A stretch of 64,000 bases of DNA, from assembly GCA_030248295.1 (NCBI GenBank), contig JASANH010000838.1, positions 310,001-374,000 of the forward strand, written 5' to 3'. Shown here in pieces: positions 54,533-64,000 of this stretch. The notes under the pieces are model-generated. The model worked only from the letters and a program-made list of their open reading frames with translations, was not told the DNA's origin and did not search any database. The DNA is from Mesodorylaimus sp. YZB2_4 (taxonomy: Eukaryota; Nematoda; Enoplea; Dorylaimida; Dorylaimidae). Made by a program: the position numbers and the translations under genes. Numbering within the stretch: position 1 is the first letter of the stretch; every line of letters begins with the position of its first letter.

Positions 54533-55942
54533 GGTGAATGAACAGAAAAACGTCGCATAATATGACTAAATGCAGACAGCGGGGCTGCACTGGCCGTAAT
54601 GGCAGGCCATTCGTTCGAATGCAGTTCAGCAGGCAGACGTTGTTCACTCTGCAAGCCTTGGCCAGGAGTCCTTGAACGAGAGCGACTTTTACAACCTCGC
54701 AATGCAAGCTGGCGTCGAACAGAGCATGAGTCTCTTCCTTGCGGCGAGGCACTTCTTCCTGGTTCCATCAGTTCTCTTGATGGACGCCCTTTCAGGACGA
54801 ACAAATCGACGGCTACCAGTGCCAGAACTGCGGCGGCAAGGAGGCAGAAAAGCGAGCGAGGCCAGTCGCGTTGCCTCGATTCCTGAACCTGCACTTGCCA
54901 CCACTCGATTCCTGAACCTGCACCTGATACCACTTCGACAGGTAGTGAGGCCACTGGCTCCCAACTTGACTGATTTCCAGCTTCTTTTCGTGTGTTCAGA
55001 GCGAGGAATGCGCAGACGAAGCTGACACACCTAGTCGCATTCCCGAACATCCTCAGCCTCCGCAACTTCCTTACCGAAGAACAAGTCCGTGAGTGGGGCG
55101 AAGACGGATGTCGGTACGAGCTGACGGCCATCCTGATCCACTCGGGCGGCGTGCAAGGCGGCCACTACTTTGCCCGAATCCGAGTGGCGACTGAAACCCG
55201 ATGGTACACGTTCAGCGACGAGTGGTCACCCCGTACGCTGACAGGGGGGGGGGGGGGGGTAGGAGATGATGCGAAACTACCCTGTAGAGATGATGCCCTG
55301 TAGAAGGGCTTCCACGATCCTCTCTTTTTGCAGACCGAGATGCTGATGGGCGGGATGCGTAGTTGTTCGGGTACGGGAAGACGAGGGACGTGGAGCGCAA
55401 CGTGTAAGAATCCGCCCTGCCCAAATACGTCGACATTTCTGAGCGCGCTCGAGGGGGCAACTGGCAATTGCCACCTTGAGTCAGCGCTGCGACCAAGGCC
55501 TGCAGTGAGTCCAGAAGTTCTTGAAGAGCCTGAAGGTGCAGATGGTGAGTCGACCTGGTCTGCCTCGTGAATAAAGCCCACTGATGGAGTCGCTTTCTAG
55601 ATTCTGTGATCCTGTGGTTGCCCGCCGACTGGCTGGCCTACGTTGCCTGGGAGATCAAAGACGGACCACCAGGAACGACTGTAGCAGTTCCGGACATGAA
55701 TCAACATCCGCGCATTCACGGCTGCTTGGCGAATTTTCATGGTCTGAAAGCAGTGAGTTCGGTTGGAGCGGAGGAGCTGTTTGACATGTTGAGTGTGGCC
55801 CCTCTGCCATTCTTCGTCGATAGGTAAGTGTGTGTTTTGCTTCGTATTCGATCTAGGCCTTGAATGTGTCCCTTTCAGATCCATGTTTTGCGCCGAATGC
55901 GTCGATGGCAGTGGCAAGCGCAGTGTCTTTTTCTACGGGTGA
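54533..55942 (+). pseudogene. USP48: USP48-like ubiquitin-specific protease, 3' part, probably broken
   Basis: Blocks encode NESDFYNLAMQAGVEQSMS, then DEQIDGYQCQNCGGKEAEKR (the USP zinc-ribbon region), RFLNLHLIPL, KLTHLVAFPNIL, YELTAILIHSGGVQGGHYFA (the catalytic His box) and RWYTFSDEW. Later blocks encode PADWLAYVAWEIKDG, CLANFHGLKAVSSVGAEELFD and MFCAECVDGSG, which fit a DUSP domain as in USP48. The stop is at 55940-55942. The Cys-box half is absent upstream, where the Lys/Ser-rich gene lies. Oddities: the first intron (54744-54795) starts with GC rather than GT, while the inverted copy has GT; a 29-base tandem duplication at 54876-54933 shifts the frame; and a 16-base G run lies at 55244-55259. 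I read it as a partial, decaying copy. Confidence 0.65.
55244..55259 (+). repeat. Homopolymeric G tract (16 bases)
   Basis: An uninterrupted G run inside the USP48-like locus, after the SDEW block. Confidence 0.9.
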
Positions 55943-57183
55943 TTTGTGACATGTTCTGTGATGGCTTCGTTCTCATGTGAAGTCGTCTTGGTTGTGGTGG
56001 TGTGTGCTGGTCTGTTGTTCGTGTCATCTAGTCGTCCACAGCCGCTTTTTCCTTGAAGGCAAGCAGCGATGGTGTCCTTTCTGATATCGCTAGGACGGGT
56101 CGCGGGGAGTATTAGGACAACCGTTCCGAGGTGCCTTCTGTCCAGCCACCAATTGCCATTGATCATCAACGAGTTTATTCATTTATTTTCGATGACTGTA
56201 CGAGCGTTTTAGCTGTCCAAGATTGGTGGGTCGTTAGGGCATTGAGAGTCCTGGCGATGATTGCGGTCCTGTGCTTGGAGGCTGTTGCTTGTGTCGCACA
56301 AAAGCGCAAGAAGGGGCGCACTAGACACAGTGAATACCGTATATACTGAACAGGGCGTATGAAAGCATGAGGCATAAACTGTCGCACGTACACCTGCACC
56401 TGTTGTGTGCGCTTTGAGATTCGTATTATGAAGTCTGCTGATTTTTTGCTTTTGGAACCCACGCTGATAGCGCCAGCTGCAGTGGCCTCCTTTTTAACTT
56501 GTTTCACCTTGGCTCATTGCGGCTGCTGTTCTGAACGCTTCGTTGATAAAATATCTGGCATTGTGAGTACATAGGTACCTACGTGCCCTGAGTAGACGGA
56601 AAACCACAACACTGCCCACCGAAGCACCGTTAGCACCAGTAATGGGTACGCTACAGTCTGCTAGGCGAGAGAACTGAAAGGTGGTGTACTCCTGGATTCC
56701 ATTTGTGCTACTAACGATAAGATGCGAAGCTGACAAACAGTTGAATTGGCAAGTGTGCTTGCGTGCGCTGTGATGTAGCCACTCTGCACAAGGAGTACTC
56801 TGCTCGGGCAGTGTATACTGTTGGAAGAGCCTGTGATGCTCGGGGCATGCTACTGAAGACATCAGAGGACACGCTTAGCACTTAGGCCATGTGACAGAGT
56901 GCTATTGTGAGCAGAAATGTCAAGATGTGCATACTGTAACTGATGTCTGACAGTAGCCTACAGTACGTCTGACTTTCTAGTACGTATGACATGTCTTTCT
57001 AACAATAAAATAAACGGTGCTGTTAGCTCTAGTATCAAGATTACACCACTGCACATACGTAACGTGCAGATATGCACGGTAGCTACATACCTGCCCCACC
57101 AATCACAACGACGTCTTATTACATGTTGAGAGCCTGCACAAGGTGGACATCCTTGTGAAGGTAGAAACTTAATTCTCCCCAGC
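55943..57183. other. Intergenic, nothing recognised
   Basis: No supported open frame between the USP48-like locus and the tRNA gene. Confidence 0.45.
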
Positions 57184-57257
57184 GGCCCGGTAGCTCAGTT
57201 GGTTAGAGCGTGGTGCTAATGACGCCAAGGTCCACGGTTCGATCCCGTGTCGGGCCA
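57184..57257 (+). tRNA. tRNA-Ile(AAT)
   Basis: A 74-base cloverleaf. The acceptor GGCCCGG pairs with TCGGGCC (one G-U), with discriminator A57257. The D-arm contains the A-box TAGCTCAGTTGG. The anticodon arm is TGGTG-CTAATGA-CGCCA with anticodon AAT at 57218-57220. The T-arm is CACGG-TTCGATC-CCGTG with a good B-box. A TTTT run follows at about 57261 as a pol III stop. There is no intron and no mismatch suggesting decay, so it looks functional. AAT (read as inosine-AU) decodes the common isoleucine codons. Confidence 0.95.
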
Positions 57258-58213
57258 ATCTTTTGCCGGCGTTAAACTGCTTCTGGGGAACTACCATAAG
57301 CAAGCATGGGGAACAAATTTCTATGGTCTTTCATAAATAATTTGTGCGTCGCTACCGAGTGCACTAGAGTAGTTCGGGTTGGGGCTACATTGGAGCATGG
57401 TAGTAAGGCCGGCTCTGTGGCTTGTGGGGACTGTACAGCAAGTGTTGCAACGAGACTCAACTTATGCATGGAAGACGCTTTTTTAGTAACCCAAGAAATT
57501 TAGTGGTAGACACACTGGAATGCGAATGGGCATTCACCACAGCATGCAGTATACGGGGAGGGCACTACTAGGCACCATCTACTCTGGAGACAGCAAATAC
57601 AGGACTGTAGAATCACTGGATTTAGGGATTCACGTGAGAATTAATCACCTTCTGATTTTTAAGCAGACCCCCCTCCCCCCCCCCCACATTACGGATTCGG
57701 GCAATCATTTGTTTTAAACTAGCTGTTTGAGTAGCCCAAAACGAAATCTAATGTTGCATCAGCAACTATGGAGGCTAAATATGGTTACACTGTACGATTT
57801 CCAAAGAGTTTGCTTGAAATCGTGAAGGGTGCTAATTAATTTTCCTAAACACCTGCTGCATTCTTTTCAAAGCACTTGAAAATGACAGCACGAGTATCAC
57901 CAAGACAAGCCAACAGTATGCATAGCTCTATATCCTATGTGATAAATGGATTAGAGGGGTACTGTTACTGCTTTTGCTCCGCATGACCATTCGAGGCCGC
58001 ACTGAAGTTATGGGATACATTCTGCATGCGGAACAGAAGAGCCTTGTGTCATGCTGCTTTGCTCGACAGAAAGCCTATCCTGGCCTAGACTGGAATTGAA
58101 TCCGCCGTGTGGCAAATCCGTTTTCAAATCACGAAGTTCTGAGCTAGGAATGGTGTAACCAGAACATTTTTGCAGTAAGAAAACCACCACCACAATGCCC
58201 ACAATGCCCTCAC
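57258..58213. other. Intergenic, nothing recognised
   Basis: No supported gene; an 11-base C run at 57675-57685. Downstream exons of the minus-strand Cys-rich sequence could lie here. Confidence 0.4.
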
Positions 58214-58745
58214 GCTTCCAATCATACCGCCAAACAAGGACAGAACGCGACGCGGTCCAAAATAAACTCTTTCATTCAAGCCAAAAGCCCTATCGCCAAG
58301 CATTGCAGCCCTTTTCATCGCCAGACAGAGCTGACCAGCAGGATTCTTTTCAGTGTTATGGCATTCCACTGAACATTGAGCCGATAGGGGATTCATAATT
58401 TGTGCAGTACCACAGCTCTCAAATGCTGCATCACGAGGAATTTCACCTTTCTGAGCTGGTTTGGCACAGCTCTTTCCTTTGTCCCGATAAGGACCCGCCT
58501 TATTGCCCTGTCTGCAAGTGGTTTGCCTTTTCTCCTGGATTCCCGCAAATGCACATAACGTTATGAAACATGAATGGGTACAATTTCGGTTGATCTCACA
58601 GAGGGCCTTCTCGACCTCCTGATTTTATCGTTCAATCATTTCCATATCAAATCGACTGCAGACTTTGCCATATAGCACTGTCGATTGAGGGTCCTGTACA
58701 GAACAGTATCCTTTGTCCACAAGGATATCTTTTCCCAAGAAGGCA
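58214..58745 (-). pseudogene. Unknown Cys-rich secreted-type reading frame with an in-frame stop
   Basis: On the minus strand a coding-like frame runs from about 58745 to a good donor (GGAAGC/GTGAGG) at 58214/58213. It encodes ILVDKGYCSVQDPQST, GKVCSRFDMEMIER, then TAA at 58627-58625, then NQEVEKALCEINRNCTHSC and on through a Cys-rich stretch with SAQCSVECHN. Twelve or more Cys over about 150 residues suggest a disulphide-rich extracellular domain. The stop interrupts a continuous helix-like segment (IER-stop-NQEVEKAL), which looks like a nonsense mutation. Alternatively AAATCAG just before GAGGTC is an acceptor and the upstream part belongs elsewhere. I do not recognise the family; a nematode-specific secreted domain is possible. 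Confidence 0.4.
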
Positions 58746-58934
58746 GATATACTTCATACAGCGGACGATTTCATCATCCTCTCCTGGATCCGGTCTATTC
58801 TAGTTTGGCTGGAATTCCGCGTCGGCGTTCATTGAAGGACCGCCTCTCCGTTTATTCGAGCCACGCTGGCTCACTGCCAAGACGTAAGTCGCGCCACCTA
58901 CGTTGGCGGCATCTGCCAACAACCAAGTGGAGTC

Positions 58935-59115
58935 TATAAAAGGCGGCAGACGGTTCCGTCGTTCATCACTCTCAATTCCCAGCTTCGCCTTCTCCGACTT
59001 GATCGTTGGAATCGTCCGTTTTGTGGACTTGTTGCTCACTGACCATCGCTCTGCACCCGACTGCGTGCTCTCAAGCCAAGTCAATTGAACGCTGCAAAGA
59101 ATATTTGAAGTCTTG
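58935..59115 (+). promoter_or_regulatory. TATA box and inferred 5' UTR exon of the tyrosine aminotransferase gene
   Basis: TATAAAAGG at 58935-58943 is the best TATA box in the window. About 150 bases of non-coding sequence from a start near 58965 end at a consensus donor (TTG/GTAAGT) at 59115/59116. A matching acceptor TCTGTTTAG ends at 60287, 24 bases before the start codon at 60312. A non-coding first exon and a 1.17-kb intron are therefore inferred. Confidence 0.5.
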
Positions 59116-59298
59116 GTAAGTTGTGTGTGTCTATATAGGAGGACCCATCCATGGTGCAGGCCTACTTGATGGACAAGAGTGGACAGAGACCATCTCTTGG
59201 TTCTCTCCAGTGCCTGCCTGCATGCGCCTTTCCGTGACCAAACAGCCGTTTTCTCACGGTCTGGCGCCAAAACCAGGGTGGGACGTGTAAACAAGGAA

Positions 59299-59590
59299 GG
59301 ATGATGCAATTGCGTCATCCACGTTCAAGTATGGCCTATGTTGTCTCGAAGGTTATTGGCGGCCTAGACGATGTTTATTTTGGTTCTGACAGACGGCTGG
59401 AGGGTACTGAGACCTCCAGACACTGGCCTTGCCCAGTGGTCATTGGATGGTCATTGTGGTATGCGATGCCAAGGTGGCTGAACTGGGCGGAGAGGAGGGC
59501 AACTCACAATCAGAGGTAGTCTCTCTGAGTGGATATGCACGGTCTGGTATCAGTTCTGCATAATGGATGAAGCATGCTATTGCATCATCC
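59299..59590. repeat. Two palindromic GGATGA...TCATCC elements
   Basis: 59299-59320 reads GGATGATGCAATTGC then GTCATCC, with 20 of 22 positions symmetrical. 59565-59590 reads GGATGAAGCATGC then TATTGCATCATCC. Both are inverted repeats with the same GGATGA/TCATCC ends, in the inferred first intron of the aminotransferase gene. Confidence 0.6.
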
Positions 59591-60311
59591 AGGCTGATGA
59601 GTGGGTGCTCGCCTGCCGCGTACGGTGCGCTACCGCAAAGCTGGTGAACCAGAGGACCCTGAGACATGGTCCTTGATGAAGCAGGGAGCATGAACACTGA
59701 TCAGTCCTTGGTCCAAATGCACTTATGCTAATAACACTCACCTTTCCTGCTCTTTTCACATCCGCCCATGAGTGCGATGGGAGCGATGGCTTATTCGGTT
59801 CAGAGCCACAGTTGCATCACCCACCCACCCCTAGTGTACTGCACCTTTGCCAACTTGTAAAGGTCAGGTCCCTTCCATTGGTGGGCTCCCTATTTGGCTC
59901 CTGGCCAATAGTATCATCGGATCACCCACTCTTTATGCCTGGGGAGCACACACTTGATGCGTATCCTAGAAAATAGGCATGCTTGTCGTCATAGCTCACT
60001 TGGCTGGACAAATTCTTATCCGCCCTAGGCATTACCGGATGTCTGACTGATGAGGCGTGTACGGTTGCCCCCAGGTCAGCCCAGTTTCCGTTACATATCC
60101 TCCTATGCTGCATAAAGTTGAGTGCAAAACTTATATGCCTATTGTTTTTGAACAACTATGACAGCCTCCAAACTGGTCTTTTTTCCAAATTGCACTCATC
60201 TACTCACGGACACCCTGCCCTGTTTCAAACTTCTATAAATATGACCCTTTCTCCTTTACTGTCACGTGATAGTTGCTTTCTGTTTAGAATTGAAAGTTCC
60301 AAGCTCTCACG

Positions 60312-62233
60312 ATGATACCTGATCGAAGTTTCCAACAAATTACACTACTGTCTGGTCTGTTCGATGAAGACGTGGAGGAAAACGTGACCAAATCTTTGGC
60401 CGATGGCAACAACAATCGCCAAGACTACTTTGACGCGGATGAGACCTGGGCTGTCATTGAACCTTCGGCCCACGCTCGCAATACCATCAACCCAATCCGT
60501 CGTATTGTCGACGCCATGAACGTGCAGCCTAACCCGGACAAACCACTCCTGCAACTGCACATCGGAGATCCGAGCGTGACTGGCGTATTGCCAACCCATG
60601 GCAAGGTCAACCAAGCCGTCATGGATGCCCTGATGAGCGGACGGTACAATGGATATGGACCCGCCGTCGGATTCTTGGAAGTACGCCAAGCCCTGGCAGA
60701 GTTCGTCAGCACACCCGAAAGCAAGATCAGCGCCAACGATATCGTCTTGACCAGTGGATGCTCTCATGCCTTAGAAATGGCCATCGAGGCTTTGGCCGAA
60801 TCTGGAGCAAACATCCTTGTCCCCAAGCCTGGTAAGAGCCTTATCAGTGATAAGCTTTACAGCTATCTCCTTATCACTCCCAATTTTCAGGTTTCCCACT
60901 TTATGAAACTCTCATGCACCCTCTCGGTGTCCAACCCCGTCACTATAATTTAATGGCCGACCGCAATTGGGAAATCGATTTGGAACACATGGAGTCTCTG
61001 ATCGATGATCGCACAGCTGCCATCATTGTCAACAACCCGAATAACCCCACTGGCGCCGTCTATACCCGTCAACACTTGGAGGATATCTTAAAATTGGCTC
61101 AAAAATATCGCGTGCCGATCATCGCCGATGAGATCTATGGCGACATGGTATTTGGTGGCGCCCAGTTCCATCCCATGCACACCTTGAAACCGAAAGTGCC
61201 GATGCTGACTTGCGATGGTATATCAAAAAGGTAAGCTGTCAATCTTGCATTCACTCACGCGACTACTGGGGCCGTTGAGTCTGACAACAGTAGAGCGACA
61301 CTTCCTGCACCTGTCATTCAAAACAGTACCGTATCTTATCAGGAGCCGCCTTTTGCATCTTGCACGCGTTAACAGACCTTGTATCACGCCACCCCAGCAT
61401 AACCTGTCTCACACTCATCGACACGGCATCCGCCTTGGCCGCACCCATGCCCTTCGAGGGTGCAACCACCCTTTAAACAGTGCTTTGCACCCGACGTATG
61501 CGCACGTCATACATCACTACAGGTGACGTCTCGCTCAAGGACTTATTTCCTCTTCTCTTTCAGGTACCTCGTCCCTGGATGGCGTCTGGGCTGGCTCATC
61601 ATCCACGACGTCGATGATGCCATGGCCAAGATCCGCACTGCTTTGTGCCAATTGGCTCAAAAGATCGTTGGTCCATGCTCGCTAATGCAAGGTGCCCTGC
61701 CGTCCATCCTGCGCGATACACCAGCCGACTTCTTCCAACGCACTCGGGACATCCTATGCGAGAACGTCGACTTGGTCTGCTCTGAGTTGGCCAACGTGCC
61801 CGGCATCAGTCCGTTGAAGGCTGAAGGGGCTATGTACATGATGATCAAGATCGATAGCCGATCATTCCCCACATTCGGCGGAGACGATCTAGAATTCGTA
61901 CAAGCCTTGATCAGCGAAGAGAGCCTCTACTGCCTTCCGGGTTCAGCCTTCTACTACGCGGGTGCTATTCGATTCGTCATGACCCATTCCCGGCAGTCCA
62001 TGAAAGAAGCCTGCGAAAGGCTAAGGGCGTTCTGTCATCGGCATTACCATCCTACCACAGCAAGCTCGGACTCGCTCGCACTTATGAAGCCAACGATGCC
62101 CTCGCTCACCAAGAGAAGAAGCGACAAGTGCTCCAAATTCGTCTCACTTCCAGCCAAGAAGAAGAACACCAAGTTGTTGCTCTCACCGCTTTCCAACGGT
62201 CCCAAGTGCATGGCCAGGATAGAGGCCCAGTGA
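60312..62233 (+). CDS. TAT: Tyrosine aminotransferase
   Basis: Three coding exons, 60312-60831, 60891-61230 and 61564-62233, phase-consistent, give 509 residues. Class-I PLP aminotransferase landmarks of TAT: NPIRRIVDAMNVQPNPDKPLL, IGDPSVTGVLPT, YNGYGPAVGF, LTSGCSHALEMAIE, NNPNNPTGAVY, ADEIYGDMVF, and SKRYLVPGWRLGW with the Schiff-base lysine in SKR. KIVGPCSLMQGALPSIL, EGAMYMMIKI and IRFVMTHSRQSMKEACERL follow. It converts tyrosine and 2-oxoglutarate to 4-hydroxyphenylpyruvate and glutamate, the first step of tyrosine breakdown. The N-terminus is family-like. The C-terminus carries about 55 extra polar, Lys/Ser-rich residues after the usual FCHRHYH end. TATA box and 5' exon are upstream; AATAAA lies at 62801. 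Confidence 0.94.
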
Positions 62234-63521
62234 AATGTAGCCTAACAGTAAGACGGGATATCGGATTACGTGTTTTGTTGTACAAAGTGTCTGTATAGAG
62301 TCTTTATGGAATTGTCACGGGGTCAATTTATGATCGGTTTTGAGTATGACCATAATAGGATTATAATGGAATGTGGAATGTTGTCTGTCTGTATGTCCCA
62401 TTGGGATTTCAATAAGAATAACAGCACCGCCTTGGAGGATGTTCCCTGGAGCTTGGTGTGATCGCAGGAAACACAACGGAGCACGCGAGCATGTGTTTTG
62501 CATGTGCCGATTTGTTGTTTCTTTTCTGGCGGAGTATGAGTGGAATGCCGGGTTGCCACAACAGGATATCATCTTCAATCACCGCGAGTGCTTTCTTTCC
62601 TATTGCTTAGTGGCTGTAGCCTCATCGTGGTTGTGGCTTATTAGATGTTCAATAGTTTTGTATGTTGCCTGGGAAAATATCAACTTTCACAATTGAGAAC
62701 AAAGTGGAGCTTGGCTGAAACCTTACTAAAAACCCAACCCAAATCCCAAAAAATAGGTTTGGCATCAGACTGGGTTTCGGGATCCAATGTCTTGCCTTCC
62801 AATAAATGCGTACTTCACAAAGTAACCATGACTTAGCTCGCTAAAATTCACTCATTCATATCCTTTTCATGCTGCTTCTGCTGATGATGAGCTTAAAAAT
62901 AAAACTTCGCCCCGCAATTGTGCTCCAAAAAGCCAAGGTAAATCGTTGACCTCAACGGCATCCACCTTACCAGCCCGTCGACCTGATAATGACACCTGCC
63001 CTGCTAATCAGCATGAACCATGGCAAGGAAACCATTCACGTGTGCGAGTGACCGAATGATATCGAATACAAGACATTTTGACCTCGGACTCCGAACGCCC
63101 TTCACCTAATACACAGCTATACATTCTCCATGGACACCTGCAGCATGCCGCTAATCAGCCTGACATGGTAAACCGATGATCCCATTTCCGTTAAACCGGA
63201 CAGCATTACAGTATTAATACAAAACTTTATCCTGTGATCTGCATATTATCCTACTGAATGCATGATCCCCCCCCCCCCCCCCCCCCAATATAAAATGACT
63301 GAATGACAATGACTGACATACGACGGCAGAATTTTTAATTTTTTTCAGACAGGGTCAGTGTCCATGCAAATACCTTCTCAGCAGTCCAAACATACCGATT
63401 ACAGTTGCTGGAAGTATCTAATATGCTTGCGCGAGTTTACAACACGTGGACAGTCAGTTACCTGGGCGGCAATGTAACGGATATTGAAAAGGCCCATCCT
63501 TTACATTGCCAAAGTCCAGCC
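62234..63521. other. 3' flank of TAT and intergenic
   Basis: AATAAA at 62801-62806 and 62898-62903 are candidate TAT polyadenylation signals. The longest homopolymer of the window, C20, lies at 63267-63286. No other gene seen. Confidence 0.45.
63267..63286 (+). repeat. Homopolymeric C tract (20 bases)
   Basis: The longest of the eight dG/dC runs in the window. Confidence 0.95.
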
Positions 63522-63530
63522 TATATAAAG
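63522..63530 (+). promoter_or_regulatory. TATA box (TATATAAAG)
   Basis: Strong TATA element 100 bases before the start codon of the SSQ-like gene at 63622. Confidence 0.6.
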
Positions 63531-63621
63531 CCCGATCTTGTTGGCAAGGCATCATTCGTGCGTCGTGTGGTGATCGAGTGCAGTCCTGTTCAATCAAGTC
63601 GTTCGTTGTCGAGAATCGAAG

Positions 63622-64000
63622 ATGTCGCAGAAGCGTGTCATCGCGTCCATGTACGTCGGCGGTCCCGGACCGGCCAAACAACAACAGCAACCGCAAGCGG
63701 CGGCGAGCGTCTACGGCGGTGGTGGTGCGGCTTCCCCTCCGAAAGCCCAGCCGAAAGCCGTGGCCAGCGTGTACGTGGGTGGTGGCGGTCCCCCTCAACA
63801 ACAACCGAAAGCGGCGGTCGGAAGCGTCTACATGCCCTCGAAAGGAGCTCAAAGCGTCTACGCCGGTAGTGGTGCTGCTCCCGCCGCCGCCGCGCCCGCC
63901 AAGGCTGCTCAAAGCGTCTACTCCGGCAGTGCAGCCCCGTCCGCCAGTGCTCCAGCTGCTTCCGGCTCCGTCATGGGCGCGTCGACTGGTTCGGTGATGG
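63622..64000 (+). CDS. SSQ-like sperm protein with SVY/Gly/Ala repeats (runs off the window)
   Basis: Open from ATG 63622 to the window edge, 126 residues seen. It is built from six spaced copies of a short unit centred on S-[VM]-Y followed by Gly- or Ala-rich sequence: ASMYVGGPG, ASVYGGGGA, ASVYVGGGG, GSVYMPSKG, QSVYAGSGA and QSVYSGSAA. Spacers are Gln/Pro/Ala/Lys-rich. It then shifts to GSVMGASTGSVM. Nematode sperm-specific family Q (SSQ) proteins have very similar QSAYFGVGGG-type repeats, as I recall them, so the same class is inferred. No signal peptide or membrane helix is present. It is preceded by a TATA box at 63522. GC-rich codon use resembles the kinase, phosphatase and Lys/Ser-rich genes here. 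Confidence 0.65.
   Translation, partial: MSQKRVIASMYVGGPGPAKQQQQPQAAASVYGGGGAASPPKAQPKAVASVYVGGGGPPQQQPKAAVGSVYMPSKGAQSVYAGSGAAPAAAAPAKAAQSVYSGSAAPSASAPAASGSVMGASTGSVM

Noticed and set aside
53739..55131. Very long minus-strand open frames (337 and 406 codons)
   Set aside because: They are antisense shadows of the GC-rich, repetitive Lys/Ser and Pro codons of the gene at 53611-54449; the plus-strand exons have matching splice sites and phases.
58800..59318. Minus-strand open frame of 172 codons
   Set aside because: It lies antisense to a TATA box and a probable 5' UTR exon, starts near palindromic sequence and shows no domain.

Overview
The window is nuclear DNA of a small invertebrate, most probably a nematode. 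The main reasons are: many very short introns (about 45-60 bases) with TTTTAG or TTTCAG acceptors; a degenerate array of GCCTAA, the complement of the nematode telomere unit TTAGGC; two DEG/ENaC channels; a TTBK-like kinase and a PP1-like phosphatase, families that are expanded in nematode sperm; and a gene at the right edge with SVY-type repeats like the nematode sperm-specific SSQ proteins. I cannot name the species. Coordinates come from hand-built exon models, with splice phases checked where stated.

Layout. 1-4.6 kb (+): 3' part of a large modular extracellular protein (repeated Cys modules, LDL-receptor A and EGF-like domains). 4.8-5.5 kb (-): small two-helix membrane protein. 6.5-12.9 kb: cluster of small single-pass membrane proteins with disordered tails, including two clear minus-strand paralogues and a divergent plus-strand gene. 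14.6 kb (-): CPI-17/PPP1R14-like PP1 inhibitor. 16.1-17.4 kb (-): broken TTBK-like kinase. 18.4-19.1 kb (+): short secreted precursor with a possible amidation site. 23.9-32.6 kb (+): large HEATR5 gene. 33.3-35.1 kb (+): COX7A2L/COX7A-like gene with telomere-like repeats in intron 1. 38.3-41.3 kb (+): SLC15 oligopeptide transporter. 41.5-47.2 kb (-) and 48.0-50.7 kb (+): two DEG/ENaC genes head to head; the first holds a broken PP1-like phosphatase in its largest intron. 53.6-54.4 kb (+): membrane-anchored Lys/Ser-rich protein. 52.6-53.0 kb (-) and 54.5-55.9 kb (+): USP48-like remnants, one an inverted partial copy of the other. 57.2 kb: tRNA-Ile(AAT). 58.2-58.7 kb (-): unknown Cys-rich reading frame with a stop. 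58.9-62.2 kb (+): tyrosine aminotransferase with an inferred 5' non-coding exon. 63.6 kb to the end (+): SSQ-like sperm protein.

Themes. Conserved housekeeping genes (HEATR5, COX7A2L-like, TAT, PEPT) are interleaved with lineage-specific genes that look germline or sperm related (kinase, phosphatase, PP1 inhibitor, SSQ-like, small membrane proteins). Several of the latter are decaying: 5-bp and 29-bp tandem duplications, internal deletions and in-frame stops. This suggests fast birth and death of that gene class. The most unusual items are the four-copy WNE cysteine module, the tandem WIPWV membrane family, the phosphatase nested in a channel intron, and the telomere-like array inside a conserved gene.
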